This document shows, piece after piece, positions 15,607 to 23,969 of a DNA stretch of 64,000 nt; the first letter of the stretch is position 1; every line of letters starts with the position of its first letter. This stretch comes from Jidongwangia harbinensis. GTDB lineage: Bacteria; Actinomycetota; Actinomycetes; Mycobacteriales; Micromonosporaceae. The stretch is taken from NCBI RefSeq assembly GCF_020216025.1, contig NZ_JAIWNC010000012.1:208846-272845 (forward strand). The letters are read 5' to 3'. Both the position numbers and the translations under genes were made by a program. The notes below the pieces were generated by a model that had not been told where the DNA came from, did not search any database, and worked only from the letters and a program-made list of their open reading frames with translations.

Positions 15607-17937
15607 TCAGGCGAGGGCGGTGAGGACCTTGGGAAGGTCGGAGGTGTGGAGGACGCCCAGGCGGCGGGTGGCCCGGGTGATCGCCACGTACAGGTCGGAG
15701 AGGCCGCGCGGGGACTCGGCGATGATCTCGTCGGGCTGGACGACGATCGTCGCGTCGAACTCCAGGCCCTTGGCCTGGCGTACCGTCATCAGAACCACCC
15801 GGTTGCGCAGGTCGGGCTGCTCGCCGACGGCCGCCTCGGGCAGCGCCGCCAGCAACTCCCGGCCCAGCGCGGCCTCCCGGCCCTCGGGGACCAGCACGCC
15901 CAGCCGTCCGTCCGCCACCTCGGCGGTCTCCCGCCGGACCGCCTCGACCAGCGCGCCGGCCAGCGCATCCGGCGCCACCCGTGCCGCCCACGGCGGCACC
16001 CCGGAGGACCGTACCGAGCGGGGTGGCTGCAGCGACGGGTCGACCGCGGCGAGGACGTCCGCGGCCACCGCCATGACCTCCGCCGGGGTGCGGTAGTTGA
16101 CGGTCAGCTCGGCGAGCCGCCAGCGCTGCGCCACGTACGGCTCGAAGACCTGGTCCCAGGTGGTGGTGCCGGCCAGCTCGGAGGTCTGCGCCACGTCGCC
16201 CACCACGGTCATCGACCGGCTCGGCACCCGGCGCATGAGCAGCCGCCAGGCCATCGGCGACAGCTCCTGCGCCTCGTCCACGATGACGTGACCGAACACC
16301 CAGGTACGGTCGGTCGCCGCCCGTTCCGCCGCGGTCCGGGTGTCGATCTCCTCGTACCGTTCGGCGAACCGGCCGGCGTCGACCACGTCCACCGCCGACA
16401 GGATCTCCTCCTCGACGTCCTCGAAGTCCAGCGAGCGGGATCCGGCGACGATCTCCAGCACGCCCTCGGCGTACTCGACCGCCTGTCGCCGCCGCGCGTC
16501 CGCGGACCGCTTCCGCAACGTGTCGTCCTCGCCGAGCAGTTCGGCCAGCTCGTCGAGCAGCGGCACGTCGGCCGGCGCCCAGGCGGCGTCGTGGTCGCGC
16601 AGCAGCAGCGCCCGCTCCTCCGCGGTGAGCGTGCGGGCCGCCGAGTCCAGCCGGTCCGGGTCGCTGAGCAGTTCCCGGAGCACCCGCCGCGGGGTGAGCA
16701 CCGGCCACATCTCCAGCAGCGCGGCCTGCACGTCGATGTCCTCGCGCAGCTCCCGCCGGGTCTCCGCGAGGTCCGCCTCGGAGAGCAGGTTCTCCCCGCC
16801 CAGCGGGTCGGCGCCGATCCGCTCGGCGATCTGCAGCGACAGCGCGTGGATCACCTCGGTGACGAACAGCGCGCGGGCCAGGTTGTGCGGCCGGCCGGAG
16901 CGGCGGGCCACCGCCCGGGCGTCCTCGCAGACCGCACGGTCGATCCGCAGCGGGTAGCCGTCGTGGTCGACCTCCACATAGGTCTCCGGCACGGTCTGCC
17001 AGTCGGCGACCGCCTCGGCGAGCACGTCCAGCAGGTCGGTCCGGCCCTTGAGCGCGGCGGTCGCCGGGCGTTCCACGGCACGGGCCCGTACCCCCGGGTA
17101 CATGTCGCCGAGCGTGGCCAGCAGCACCCCGGTCTCGGCCAGGGACGGCAGCACCTGGGAGATGTAGCGCAGGAAGGTCGCGTTCGGACCGAGGATCAGC
17201 ACACCCTGGCGGGTGAGCTGGGCCCGGTGGGCGAAGAGGAGGTACGCCGCCCGGTGCAGCGCCACCGCGGTCTTCCCGGTGCCCGGGCCGCCCTGGACCA
17301 CGAGTACGCCGGCCAGCCCGGCCCGGATCACCTCGTCCTGCTCGGCCTGGATGGTCTCGACGATGTCGCGCATCCGCCCGGTACGCCCGGCGGTGAGCGC
17401 GGACAGCAGCGCCGCCTCGCCGGTCACGTCCTCCCGGCCGGCGCCGTTCCCGGCCTCGAGGTCGAGCACCTCGTCGTCGATGCCGACCAGTTCGCGGCCC
17501 CGGGTGCGCAGATGCCGGCGACGGGTCACCCCTTCGGGCGACACCGCGGTGGCGAGGTAGAACGGTCGCGCGGCGGGGGCCCGCCAGTCGATCAGCAACG
17601 GGTCGTGGTCCGGGTTCTCCGCGAACAGCCCGATCCGCCCGATGTAGCGGGGGTTCTCCGCGGTGAAATCGAGCCGGCCGAAGCACAGGCCGTTCTCCAC
17701 CGAATTCATCTGCGCGAGTTGTTCCGCGTAGTGGCTGCGGGTCGCCTCCCGCTGGGACCGGCCCTGTGGCGTACCGCCGGACTCCAGCAGGATGCCGCGC
17801 AGCCTGCGGTCGGCCTGGTCACGCAGCTGGTCGAGACGCTCGTACAGCGTGGTCAGATAGGTCTGCTCGGTCCGGATGTCATCGTTCCTCGAAACGGCGG
17901 TGGAGCTTGACAAAGCCACTCCCTGTTGTGGTAGCAT
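15607..17937 (-). CDS. helD: HelD-like RNA polymerase-associated helicase (UvrD/Rep superfamily 1)
   Basis: A 776-residue superfamily 1 ATPase. The N-terminal coiled-coil arm (residues 20-80: YLTTLYERLDQLRDQADRRL) and IDWRAPAARPFY, then the Walker A GGPGTGKT (216-223), DEAQE Walker B (near 546), NYRTP and VAITRATRRL, are in the order seen in HelD. HelD proteins bind RNA polymerase, push an arm into the primary channel and recycle stalled complexes; actinobacterial versions (HelR) can also displace rifampicin. No rifampicin-associated element was found upstream. The start at 17937 is tentative: GTG at 17919 is an alternative. The 5' leader on this strand contains a short hairpin (see terminator entry). 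Confidence 0.88.
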   Translation of the reverse strand: MLPQQGVALSSSTAVSRNDDIRTEQTYLTTLYERLDQLRDQADRRLRGILLESGGTPQGRSQREATRSHYAEQLAQMNSVENGLCFGRLDFTAENPRYIGRIGLFAENPDHDPLLIDWRAPAARPFYLATAVSPEGVTRRRHLRTRGRELVGIDDEVLDLEAGNGAGREDVTGEAALLSALTAGRTGRMRDIVETIQAEQDEVIRAGLAGVLVVQGGPGTGKTAVALHRAAYLLFAHRAQLTRQGVLILGPNATFLRYISQVLPSLAETGVLLATLGDMYPGVRARAVERPATAALKGRTDLLDVLAEAVADWQTVPETYVEVDHDGYPLRIDRAVCEDARAVARRSGRPHNLARALFVTEVIHALSLQIAERIGADPLGGENLLSEADLAETRRELREDIDVQAALLEMWPVLTPRRVLRELLSDPDRLDSAARTLTAEERALLLRDHDAAWAPADVPLLDELAELLGEDDTLRKRSADARRRQAVEYAEGVLEIVAGSRSLDFEDVEEEILSAVDVVDAGRFAERYEEIDTRTAAERAATDRTWVFGHVIVDEAQELSPMAWRLLMRRVPSRSMTVVGDVAQTSELAGTTTWDQVFEPYVAQRWRLAELTVNYRTPAEVMAVAADVLAAVDPSLQPPRSVRSSGVPPWAARVAPDALAGALVEAVRRETAEVADGRLGVLVPEGREAALGRELLAALPEAAVGEQPDLRNRVVLMTVRQAKGLEFDATIVVQPDEIIAESPRGLSDLYVAITRATRRLGVLHTSDLPKVLTALA

Positions 17938-17947
17938 TCCGAGGTCG

Positions 17948-17970
17948 GCGACCGTTTAGGTCGCTTTTTT
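17948..17970 (+). terminator. Intrinsic terminator (plus strand) just upstream of helD
   Basis: GCGACC-GTTTA-GGTCGC (6-bp stem, 5-nt loop) followed directly by six T residues on the plus strand. This is a textbook rho-independent terminator, rare in such GC-rich DNA. No plus-strand gene precedes it: upstream lies the antisense of helD. In the helD mRNA the same hairpin lies 10 nt before the start codon. Confidence 0.6.
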
Positions 17971-18119
17971 CGTTCTCCCGCAAACGGTCAGAATAGCCGA
18001 TCGGTACGCACCACGGCAGCGGTGTGAGAACGACAACCATCGCATGGATGGGTGTCAGGAATCCGTCATCCCGCGATCGGGGCCGTTACGCCGAACGGCC
18101 CATCGGGATTAAGCCGGTC

Positions 18120-18635
18120 ATGGACCACAACCACCCGTTCCGGCGCCCCGCCACGCTGGCCCTCGCCGCGCTCGCCGTACTCACCTTCTCCGCCGGTTGC
18201 TCCGACGACGAACCCGCCCCCGCCGGAAACGCGGCGGCCGCCGCCGTCGACGGCCCCGAACCCAAGACCATCGAGGGCGCCAAGGCGGCCGCCCAGACCG
18301 TGTTCGACCGCTTCAGCGGCGGCGACTTCGCCGGCGCCTGGGACATGTACACCGCCAGGGGCAAGCAGGCGATCAGCAAGGACGACTACGTCAAGCTGAA
18401 CACCGCGTGCGCGCGCAAGGGCCTCGCCATCCAGCTGTCCAGCGCCCGGATGGAGGGCACCGACAAGGCCGTGGTGATCGCGAAGCAGCTGGTCGCGGCG
18501 CAGTCGTACACGATGGTCTACGAGGGTGACGCCTGGAAGCTGGAGCCCGCCAAGGAGGGCCTGGCGCTCTACGCCAAGGGCGTCACCCGGGCCATCGCCA
18601 TCCAGAAGCGGGCCGGTACCTGCGCCAACGCCTGA
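18120..18635 (+). CDS. Putative lipoprotein of unknown function
   Basis: 171 residues. A lipoprotein signal peptide (basic n-region, hydrophobic segment 11-23, lipobox FSAGC with Cys27) is followed by a short Pro/Ala linker. The folded domain of about 110 residues has the pattern AAQTVFDRFSGGDFAGAWDMYTARGKQAISKDDYVKLNTAC and SYTMVYEGDAWKLE. This resembles the NTF2-like/DUF4878-type domains common in actinobacterial lipoproteins. It would sit on the outer face of the membrane. It lies between helD and the second FliA-type sigma gene, and a strong hairpin follows. The ribosome binding site is weak. Confidence 0.75.
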   Translation: MDHNHPFRRPATLALAALAVLTFSAGCSDDEPAPAGNAAAAAVDGPEPKTIEGAKAAAQTVFDRFSGGDFAGAWDMYTARGKQAISKDDYVKLNTACARKGLAIQLSSARMEGTDKAVVIAKQLVAAQSYTMVYEGDAWKLEPAKEGLALYAKGVTRAIAIQKRAGTCANA

Positions 18636-18639
18636 CCGT

Positions 18640-18670
18640 CCGGTCCGGCCCTCGGCGAGGGCCGGACCGG
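18640..18670. terminator. Bidirectional hairpin terminator
   Basis: A perfect 14-bp stem (CCGGTCCGGCCCTC / GAGGGCCGGACCGG) with a 3-nt loop fills the gap between the lipoprotein gene (ends 18635) and the convergent sigma gene (ends 18672). No T-run. Confidence 0.75.
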
Positions 18671-18671
18671 G

Positions 18672-19520
18672 CTACGCGGCCGCGGGCAGACCGTCCGGTC
18701 CGGTGACCGCGAGCCGGCTGGCGAGCGTCCCGCGGGTCGCGATGGCCTGGTAGTACGCCGCCCGGCGGCGCGCCACACAGCCCTGCATGTCGGTGTTCTG
18801 GCTGGCCAGCGCCGGATCCAGGTGCGTGTTCAGCCCGTCGCGCAGCAAGCCCAGGGCCTCCGAGCGCAGCTGCGACACCCGGGACTCGGTCACGCCCAGC
18901 TCCCGCGCGATCTGCGCCATCGGCCGCTCCTCGAAGAAGTACCCGACGACCACGGCCCGCAGCCGGTCCGGCAGCGCGTCGACCGCGTGCCGCAGGTAAC
19001 CCAGGCGTTCCCGGCGGACCAGCAGCTCCTCCGGTCCCGGGCTGGGCTCGGTCACCAGGTCCTCGGCGCCCGCGGTGGCGAAGCCCTGCAGGCTGAAGAC
19101 CACCGCACGCTGAACGTCGTCGTCCGCCGACTCGATGTCGTCGACGGTGCAGCCCAGCCGCTCCGCCACCTCCGCCGCGCTCGGGTTGCGGCCCAGCTCG
19201 GCGGTCAGTTCCTGGCGGGCCGAGTCGGTCCGCCGGGCCCGCTGCCGCACCGAGCGGCTGGCCCAGTCCAGCCCGCGCAGCTCGTCCAGGAGCGCACCGC
19301 GGATCCGGGTGGCGGCGAAACGGGGGAACGGCACGCCGCGGTCCTCGTCGAAACCACGGGCGGCGGCCACCAGCGCGGCGTACCCGGCGGACAGTAGATC
19401 GTCCCGGCTCACGTGGGCGGGAACCCGGGACAGCGTCTCCCGGACGAGGTGGCCGACCAACGGCATGTGACTGCGGACCAGGTCCTCGCGGCGGCGATCG
19501 GCAAGCGGTGCACCGGTCAT
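18672..19520 (-). CDS. FliA/WhiG-type sigma factor, paralogue 2
   Basis: A 282-residue sigma factor closely related to the one at 14598-15542: MPLVGHLVRETLSRVPAHVSRDDLLSAGYAALVAAARGFDEDRGVPFPRFAATRIRGALLDELRGLDWASRSVRQRAR, region 3 LGRNPSAAEVAERLG, and region 4 LPDRLRAVVVGYFFEERPMAQIARELGVTESRVSQLRSEAL. It ends with the same odd tail, here ARRRAAYYQAIATRGTLASRL. Two copies within 5 kb fit the multiple FliA-family sigmas of Actinoplanes, which act in flagellar and zoospore gene expression. The ATG at 19520 has GGAGGAG 7 nt upstream. The 3' end abuts a bidirectional terminator. Confidence 0.93.
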   Translation of the reverse strand: MTGAPLADRRREDLVRSHMPLVGHLVRETLSRVPAHVSRDDLLSAGYAALVAAARGFDEDRGVPFPRFAATRIRGALLDELRGLDWASRSVRQRARRTDSARQELTAELGRNPSAAEVAERLGCTVDDIESADDDVQRAVVFSLQGFATAGAEDLVTEPSPGPEELLVRRERLGYLRHAVDALPDRLRAVVVGYFFEERPMAQIARELGVTESRVSQLRSEALGLLRDGLNTHLDPALASQNTDMQGCVARRRAAYYQAIATRGTLASRLAVTGPDGLPAAA

Positions 19521-19763
19521 GGCGTCTCCTCCGTACCGGCCGGGAGGGGGATCCCGGCGCTGAGGAAGACGGTCGGCCGCAGGGGGTGCAAATCGGGTCA
19601 TTGCCGGGTGCAGCATGGTTGCGGGCGGTGGGCGCGTACACTTGATCTCGCGGCCCGCTCAGTCTTGCCTCGGGCCGCCTTCGGATCGACCACCACGCGC
19701 CGCGACCGTGTGAGTCTGCGCCGGGCAGGACGACCCTCAACGACGTACGGAGTGCTCCACTAC

Positions 19764-21275
19764 ATGACCACATTCACCGATCTCGGCGTGCCCGCGAAAC
19801 TCTCCGCAGTACTGGCCGAGTTCGGCATCACGCACCCCTTCCCGATCCAGGCCGCCACGCTGCCGGACTCACTGGCCGGCCGGGACGTCCTGGGCCGGGG
19901 CCGCACCGGCTCCGGCAAGACGTACGCGTTCGCGCTGCCCGTGCTGGCCCGCCTGGCCACCAGCGGCTCGCCGCGCCGTCCGGGCCGCCCCCGCGCGCTG
20001 ATCCTGGCGCCGACCCGCGAACTGGCCGGCCAGATCGACGCCACGCTGGCCCCGCTCGCCAAGGCACTCGGCCTGCGCACGCTCACCGTGTTCGGTGGCG
20101 TGGGCGCCAACCCGCAGATCAACGGCCTGCGCGCCGGCGTCGACGTGCTCGTCGCCTGCCCCGGCCGGCTCCTCGACCACCTGCAGAACGGCCACGCCAA
20201 CCTGGACGCGGTCGAGATCACCGTGCTGGACGAGGCGGACCACATGGCCGACCTCGGCTTCCTGCCGGTGGTCCGGCGGCTGATGGACGCCACCCCGCGC
20301 CAGGGCCAGCGGATGCTGTTCTCCGCCACCCTGGACGGCGGCGTGGACGTGCTGGTCAAGCGCTTCATGCACAAGCCGGTCACGCACCACGTCGACGCGG
20401 CCGCCGAGGCACCGATCGAGATGGCGCACCACGTGCTGCACGTCCGCCACGACGACCGCTTCCCGGTGCTGGTCGACCTCGTCGCCGCGCCCGGCCGTAC
20501 CGTGGTGTTCACCCGCACCAAGCGCCGCGCCAAGACGCTGACCCGGCAGCTCATCGCGGCCGGCGTGCCGGCCGTCGAGCTGCACGGCAACCTGGCGCAG
20601 AACGCCCGCAACCGCAACCTGGCGCAGTTCTCCGACGGCAGCGCCGAGACGCTGGTGGCCACGGACATCGCGGCGCGCGGCATCCACGTCGACGACGTCG
20701 CGCTGGTGATCCACGCCGACCCGCCGGTGGAACACAAGGCCTACCTGCACCGCTCGGGCCGGACCGCCCGGGCCGGTGCGGCCGGCACGGTCATCACGCT
20801 GATGACCGACGACCAGCAGGGCGACGTACGCGACCTGACCCGCAAGGCCGGCATCAAGCCGACCACCACGCGGGCGCGTCCCGGCGACACCGTGCTGGCC
20901 GAACTGGCCCCCGGCGAGCGGACCTACCGGACCGCACCGCCCGCCGCACCGGAGCGGCCGGAGGTCCGGCGCACCGGCACCGCCGCCGACTCGGCCTCCG
21001 GCCGGGCCGGCCAGGGCCGGCGCCGGGGCGGACGGTCCCGCAGCGGCGGCTCGGCCACCACCTCGGCCGCACCGGCCCGGGGCGGATCCCACGCGGCGGC
21101 GCCGCGGTCGGGTGCATCCCGGTCCGGGGCACCGCGTACCGGGGCAGCGCGCACCGGTGCACCCCGCACCGGGGCGGCCCGTTCCGCGGGCGGAGCCGGC
21201 GCACCGGCCCGGTCCTCCGGCGGGGCGGCGGCGTTCTCGGCCGGCACCCGCGCCGGCGGCCGCCGCGGCCACTGA
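19764..21275 (+). CDS. DEAD-box ATP-dependent RNA helicase
   Basis: A 503-residue helicase with the full motif set: F-x-L-G Q-motif region (TFTDLGVPAKL, PFPIQ), motif I GRTGSGKT, Ia PTRELAGQ, II DEAD, III SAT, then VVFTRTKRRA, IV/V VATDIAARGIHVDDV, and VI HRSGRTARAG. The last 110 residues are a disordered Arg/Gly/Ser/Ala tail with repeats of GAPRTGAAR, typical of RhlE-like helicases that bind rRNA or mRNA. The ATG at 19764 is chosen because the Q-motif follows at once; the ribosome binding site is poor, and an in-frame GTG at 19752 is possible. It is followed by 40-bp repeats and a terminator. Confidence 0.93.
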   Translation: MTTFTDLGVPAKLSAVLAEFGITHPFPIQAATLPDSLAGRDVLGRGRTGSGKTYAFALPVLARLATSGSPRRPGRPRALILAPTRELAGQIDATLAPLAKALGLRTLTVFGGVGANPQINGLRAGVDVLVACPGRLLDHLQNGHANLDAVEITVLDEADHMADLGFLPVVRRLMDATPRQGQRMLFSATLDGGVDVLVKRFMHKPVTHHVDAAAEAPIEMAHHVLHVRHDDRFPVLVDLVAAPGRTVVFTRTKRRAKTLTRQLIAAGVPAVELHGNLAQNARNRNLAQFSDGSAETLVATDIAARGIHVDDVALVIHADPPVEHKAYLHRSGRTARAGAAGTVITLMTDDQQGDVRDLTRKAGIKPTTTRARPGDTVLAELAPGERTYRTAPPAAPERPEVRRTGTAADSASGRAGQGRRRGGRSRSGGSATTSAAPARGGSHAAAPRSGASRSGAPRTGAARTGAPRTGAARSAGGAGAPARSSGGAAAFSAGTRAGGRRGH

Positions 21276-21390
21276 CCGGCTCGCGCCCACGCCGATGCGG
21301 CTGGGCCGCTGACCGGCTCCACTCGGACGCCAACCGGCGGCTCGGCCGCTGACCGGCTCCACTCGGACGCCAACCGGCGGCTCGGCCGCT
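21272..21390. repeat. 40-bp tandem repeat downstream of the DEAD-box gene
   Basis: Two exact 40-bp copies (21311-21350 and 21351-21390, starting GACCGGCTCCACTCGGACGC) are preceded by one diverged copy of about 39 bp (21272-21310). They fill the space between the helicase stop codon and a hairpin terminator. They are not coding. Confidence 0.85.
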
Positions 21391-21398
21391 GATTGTTC

Positions 21399-21427
21399 TG
21401 CCCCACGCCGGTGTCCGGCGTGGGGCA
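21399..21427. terminator. Hairpin terminator between convergent genes
   Basis: A perfect 11-bp stem (TGCCCCACGCC / GGCGTGGGGCA) with a 7-nt loop, placed between the DEAD-box gene and the minus-strand VOC gene. It can act in both directions; no T-run follows. Confidence 0.75.
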
Positions 21428-21492
21428 GCTCTGTGTCTCCCCCGCTCCGGTCTGCCCGACCGCTCGCGTCCGTCGGCGCGGAGGCGCGGTGG

Positions 21493-21846
21493 CTACATCG
21501 GTTTGCGGTCGAGGACGCAGAACTCGTTGCCCTCGGGATCGGTCAGCACGGTGAAGCCCTCGTCCCCGCGCTGGCCCACGTCCGCCCGGCGGGCGCCCAA
21601 CCCCAGCAGCCGTTCCACCTCCGCGGCCGGGTCGTCCGCCACCAGGTCGGGATGGTTGCGGTTCTTGCCGGACTTGGGCCCCGCCGACCCCTGCAGCCAC
21701 ATGGTCATCCCGCCGTCCGGCGGGTACAGCTTGGCGCTGCCGTCGCCACCGGCCTCGACGCGGTAACCCAGCGCCTGCGACCAGAACACGGCCATCACCG
21801 TGACGTCCTGCACGTCCAACGTCCACTGCGCGATACGGCTCGTCAT
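21493..21846 (-). CDS. VOC-family (glyoxalase/bleomycin resistance-like) protein
   Basis: A 117-residue single-module VOC protein: WTLDVQDVTVMAVFWSQALGYRVE at the first beta-alpha-beta unit, LVADDPAAEVERLLGLGARRAD in the second, and FTVLTDPEGNEFCVLDRKP at the end. This is the actinobacterial glyoxalase-like domain type; the C-terminal Glu of the DPEGNEFCV strand is the usual metal or ligand residue. It could bind or detoxify a small molecule; the specific role is unknown. It is read away from the papain-like gene, with 83 bp between the two. Confidence 0.85.
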   Translation of the reverse strand: MTSRIAQWTLDVQDVTVMAVFWSQALGYRVEAGGDGSAKLYPPDGGMTMWLQGSAGPKSGKNRNHPDLVADDPAAEVERLLGLGARRADVGQRGDEGFTVLTDPEGNEFCVLDRKPM

Positions 21847-21929
21847 GACGGCCGGATACCCGGTTCGCCGCGGTCGAATCAACCGCCGCGCACCACCGCG
21901 CACCACCGCGCACCGCCGCGCACATCGGC

Positions 21930-22580
21930 TCAGGTCAGCGGGACGTCCACCGCCACCTCGGCGCCCAGCCGGTAGCCGTCGCAGAGGTCCAGGTCGTCAC
22001 CGCTCCAGAACCGGCCCGGGTCGTACCAGTTGGGCTGGCGGCCGCGCGGCAGCAGGCCCATGTCCTCATACGTCACCGCGACCACCTCGGCGCAGTAGGC
22101 CGTCTCCAGCGTGGCGTCGCTGGTCTCCCCGGCCCGCCACGGCGGACGGACCTGCGGCACCCGGCCGCGCAGCCACCGCCAGGCGAGCTGCGCGCTGGAC
22201 GGGAACGGCGTGCCGTCCAGCCGTGCCACCGTCCGCAACGCCCGGTCCTCCATGTCCCGGGTGGCCTCCGGCTCCAGCTGGCGCAGCCAGCCGCGCTGAC
22301 CGTACCGGTGCGCCCACACCGTCACCGCGTCGCGCAGGTCGTGCAGTTGCACGCCGCGCTGGAAACTGCCGGACCACAGGTCGGGCAGCGAACGGCCCAG
22401 CTCGGCATGCCACATCAGCGGCGGCATGTCCTCGACCACCAGCGCCATCCCGACATGGTTCACCGGGCTGTTCGTCATGGCCTGGATGGCGCGGTCCGGC
22501 GCCGAGCGACCCCGGAAGATCCAGATGTCACCCGTACGCGTCAGATCGATGGCCTCGTCGAGGCCGATGGCGGCTACCAC
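21930..22580 (-). CDS. Permuted papain-like (YiiX/NlpC-P60-related) hydrolase-type protein
   Basis: A 216-residue protein. It has TGDIWIFRGRS, NSPVNHVGMAL (a His in the N-H-V-G context) and a later TAYCAEVVAVTYEDMGLLP (the Cys). This H-before-C order is typical of the circularly permuted papain-like amidases (YiiX/C92, LRAT-like). Such proteins hydrolyse or transfer acyl groups from lipids or peptides; the substrate is unknown. There is no signal peptide. The GTG at 22580 is preceded by GAGGAT. It is divergent from a small membrane protein gene, with only 17 bp between the start codons. Confidence 0.65.
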   Translation of the reverse strand: MVAAIGLDEAIDLTRTGDIWIFRGRSAPDRAIQAMTNSPVNHVGMALVVEDMPPLMWHAELGRSLPDLWSGSFQRGVQLHDLRDAVTVWAHRYGQRGWLRQLEPEATRDMEDRALRTVARLDGTPFPSSAQLAWRWLRGRVPQVRPPWRAGETSDATLETAYCAEVVAVTYEDMGLLPRGRQPNWYDPGRFWSGDDLDLCDGYRLGAEVAVDVPLT

Positions 22581-22585
22581 GTGTC

Positions 22586-22591
22586 TATCCT
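22586..22591 (+). promoter_or_regulatory. -10 element of leaderless promoter (small membrane protein)
   Basis: TATCCT, 6 nt before the ATG at 22598, inside a 17-bp divergent gap that leaves no room for a leader. A -35 element, if any, would lie within the opposite gene. Confidence 0.4.
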
Positions 22592-22597
22592 CGGCTG

Positions 22598-22786
22598 ATG
22601 CGTTGGTGGAAAATTGCAGGTTTGGCCGGACTGGCGGGCGTGGCGGCCACCGGAGTGGTGCTCACCCGGGCGGAGCGTCGGCGAAGGGCATACACCCCGG
22701 ACGAGATCCGGGAGCGGCTGCACGCGCGGGTGGGCGACACCACGCCGTCGGGAAGCGACCCGGTCGAGCGACCGGGCGAGGCGTAA
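22598..22786 (+). CDS. Small single-pass membrane protein
   Basis: 62 residues that I do not recognise. A hydrophobic helix (residues 5-23) starts right after MRWWK and is followed by a highly basic RAERRRRAYTPDEIRERLHARV and a polar tail. By the positive-inside rule the tail is cytoplasmic. The start is supported by a TATCCT element 6 nt upstream. It is convergent with the DUF2183 gene, with 15 bp between the stops. Confidence 0.7.
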   Translation: MRWWKIAGLAGLAGVAATGVVLTRAERRRRAYTPDEIRERLHARVGDTTPSGSDPVERPGEA

Positions 22787-22801
22787 CGGCGGGACCGGCG
22801 G

Positions 22802-23845
22802 TCAGACAATGTCGGTGTCCCGCAGCAGGGACCACAGACCCGCGCCGTCCGGTGCGGCGAACCACGTCTTGCCGCCGGAACCGACCGCCTCGGCGCTGTT
22901 GGACGGGCCCGGCACCGCACCGGCCAGCACCGCCTGGGTGGGCGACAACCGCCGGATCGCGACCGCGGCCACGTTTTCCGGGTGGGCGCGGGCGAACTCC
23001 GAGTAGATCTCCTGGTCGTGCTGGCCGTCGTCGCCGATGAGCAGCCAGCGGATGTCCGGGAACTCGGAGGCCAGCCGGCGCAACGTGTTCAGCTTGTGCT
23101 CCTGGCCGCTGCGGAACCACCGGTCGGTGGTCGGGCCCCAGTCGGTGAGCAGCAGCGGCCCGGCCGGATAGAGGTGGCGGGACAGGAAGCGGGTCAACGT
23201 GGGCGCGACGTTCCACGCGCCGGTGGACAGGTAGAACACCGGGGCGCCGGCGTTCGCCGCGACCAGCCGCTCGTAGAGCACCGCCATGCCGGGCACCGCC
23301 ATCCGGGCGTGCTCGTCGAGGACGAAGGTGTTCCACGCGGCGAGCAGCGGACGCGGCAGCGCGGTCACCATCACCGTGTCGTCGATGTCGGAGATGAGCC
23401 CGAACTTCATGTCCGGATCGACCACCCGGATCGGCGCCTCGACCGGCTCCGCGCCCTCGGCGGTCAGCCGCACCGAACTCCAGCCCGGATCAAGCTCGCC
23501 CTCGACCCGGCAGTCGACGTAGCCGCTGCGGTCCGTGTACGTCTCGTGGATCTTGTCGCCGACCTGGATCTGCACCCGCGCGTGGTTGACCGGTGAAGTG
23601 GTGAAGCTGCGCCAGCCGCGGAGCTTCTCCAGCTGCTTCTTGCGGGGCTGCGGGTGCCGGGTGAGCACCACCCGGGCCATCACCCGGGCCCAGCCCGACG
23701 CGCCGTACCCGGTGTAGGCGGTGATCACCGGCTGCCAGCCGCGTTGCCGCAGCCGGCGCTCGATGATCTCGTGGACCGCATCCTCGATGCGCGCCGCCCG
23801 ATGCAGCCGCACCTCGGAAAGGGCTCCCGCCGAATCTGCCGCCAC
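22802..23845 (-). CDS. App1-like phosphatidate phosphatase domain protein (DUF2183)
   Basis: 347 residues. The N-terminal 140 residues form a beta-rich region (VMARVVLTRHPQ, VQIQVGDKIHETYTDRSGYVD). The C-terminal HAD-like catalytic domain has SDIDDTVM (the DxDxT nucleophile motif near residue 156), FYLSTGAWNVAPTLTRFL and LLIGDDGQHDQEIY, the signature of the DUF2183/App1 family. The yeast member is an Mg-dependent phosphatidate phosphatase; bacterial members are uncharacterised. No signal peptide is seen. The GTG at 23845 follows AGGAGG by 7 nt. Confidence 0.88.
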   Translation of the reverse strand: MAADSAGALSEVRLHRAARIEDAVHEIIERRLRQRGWQPVITAYTGYGASGWARVMARVVLTRHPQPRKKQLEKLRGWRSFTTSPVNHARVQIQVGDKIHETYTDRSGYVDCRVEGELDPGWSSVRLTAEGAEPVEAPIRVVDPDMKFGLISDIDDTVMVTALPRPLLAAWNTFVLDEHARMAVPGMAVLYERLVAANAGAPVFYLSTGAWNVAPTLTRFLSRHLYPAGPLLLTDWGPTTDRWFRSGQEHKLNTLRRLASEFPDIRWLLIGDDGQHDQEIYSEFARAHPENVAAVAIRRLSPTQAVLAGAVPGPSNSAEAVGSGGKTWFAAPDGAGLWSLLRDTDIV

Positions 23846-23969
23846 GCCGTTGCCTCCTGCCGGTTGTGCCTGGTCCCCGCCGTCCGTGTGACGGTACCCG
23901 GCGGGTCTGACAACTGCTGTGGAACGAGCCGAACGGGTGATGTCGGTCCACTGTCGACGCGGTGCGGGG

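Noticed and set aside
17938..18060. Rifampicin-associated element upstream of the HelD-like gene
   Set aside because: No sequence resembling the known GGGGCTTGCGGCAAGGCCC-type element was found there.
19413..19763. N-terminal extension of the DEAD-box helicase
   Set aside because: The frame is open upstream, but the extension overlaps the start of the divergent sigma gene, lacks helicase features, and the Q-motif begins right after the ATG at 19764.
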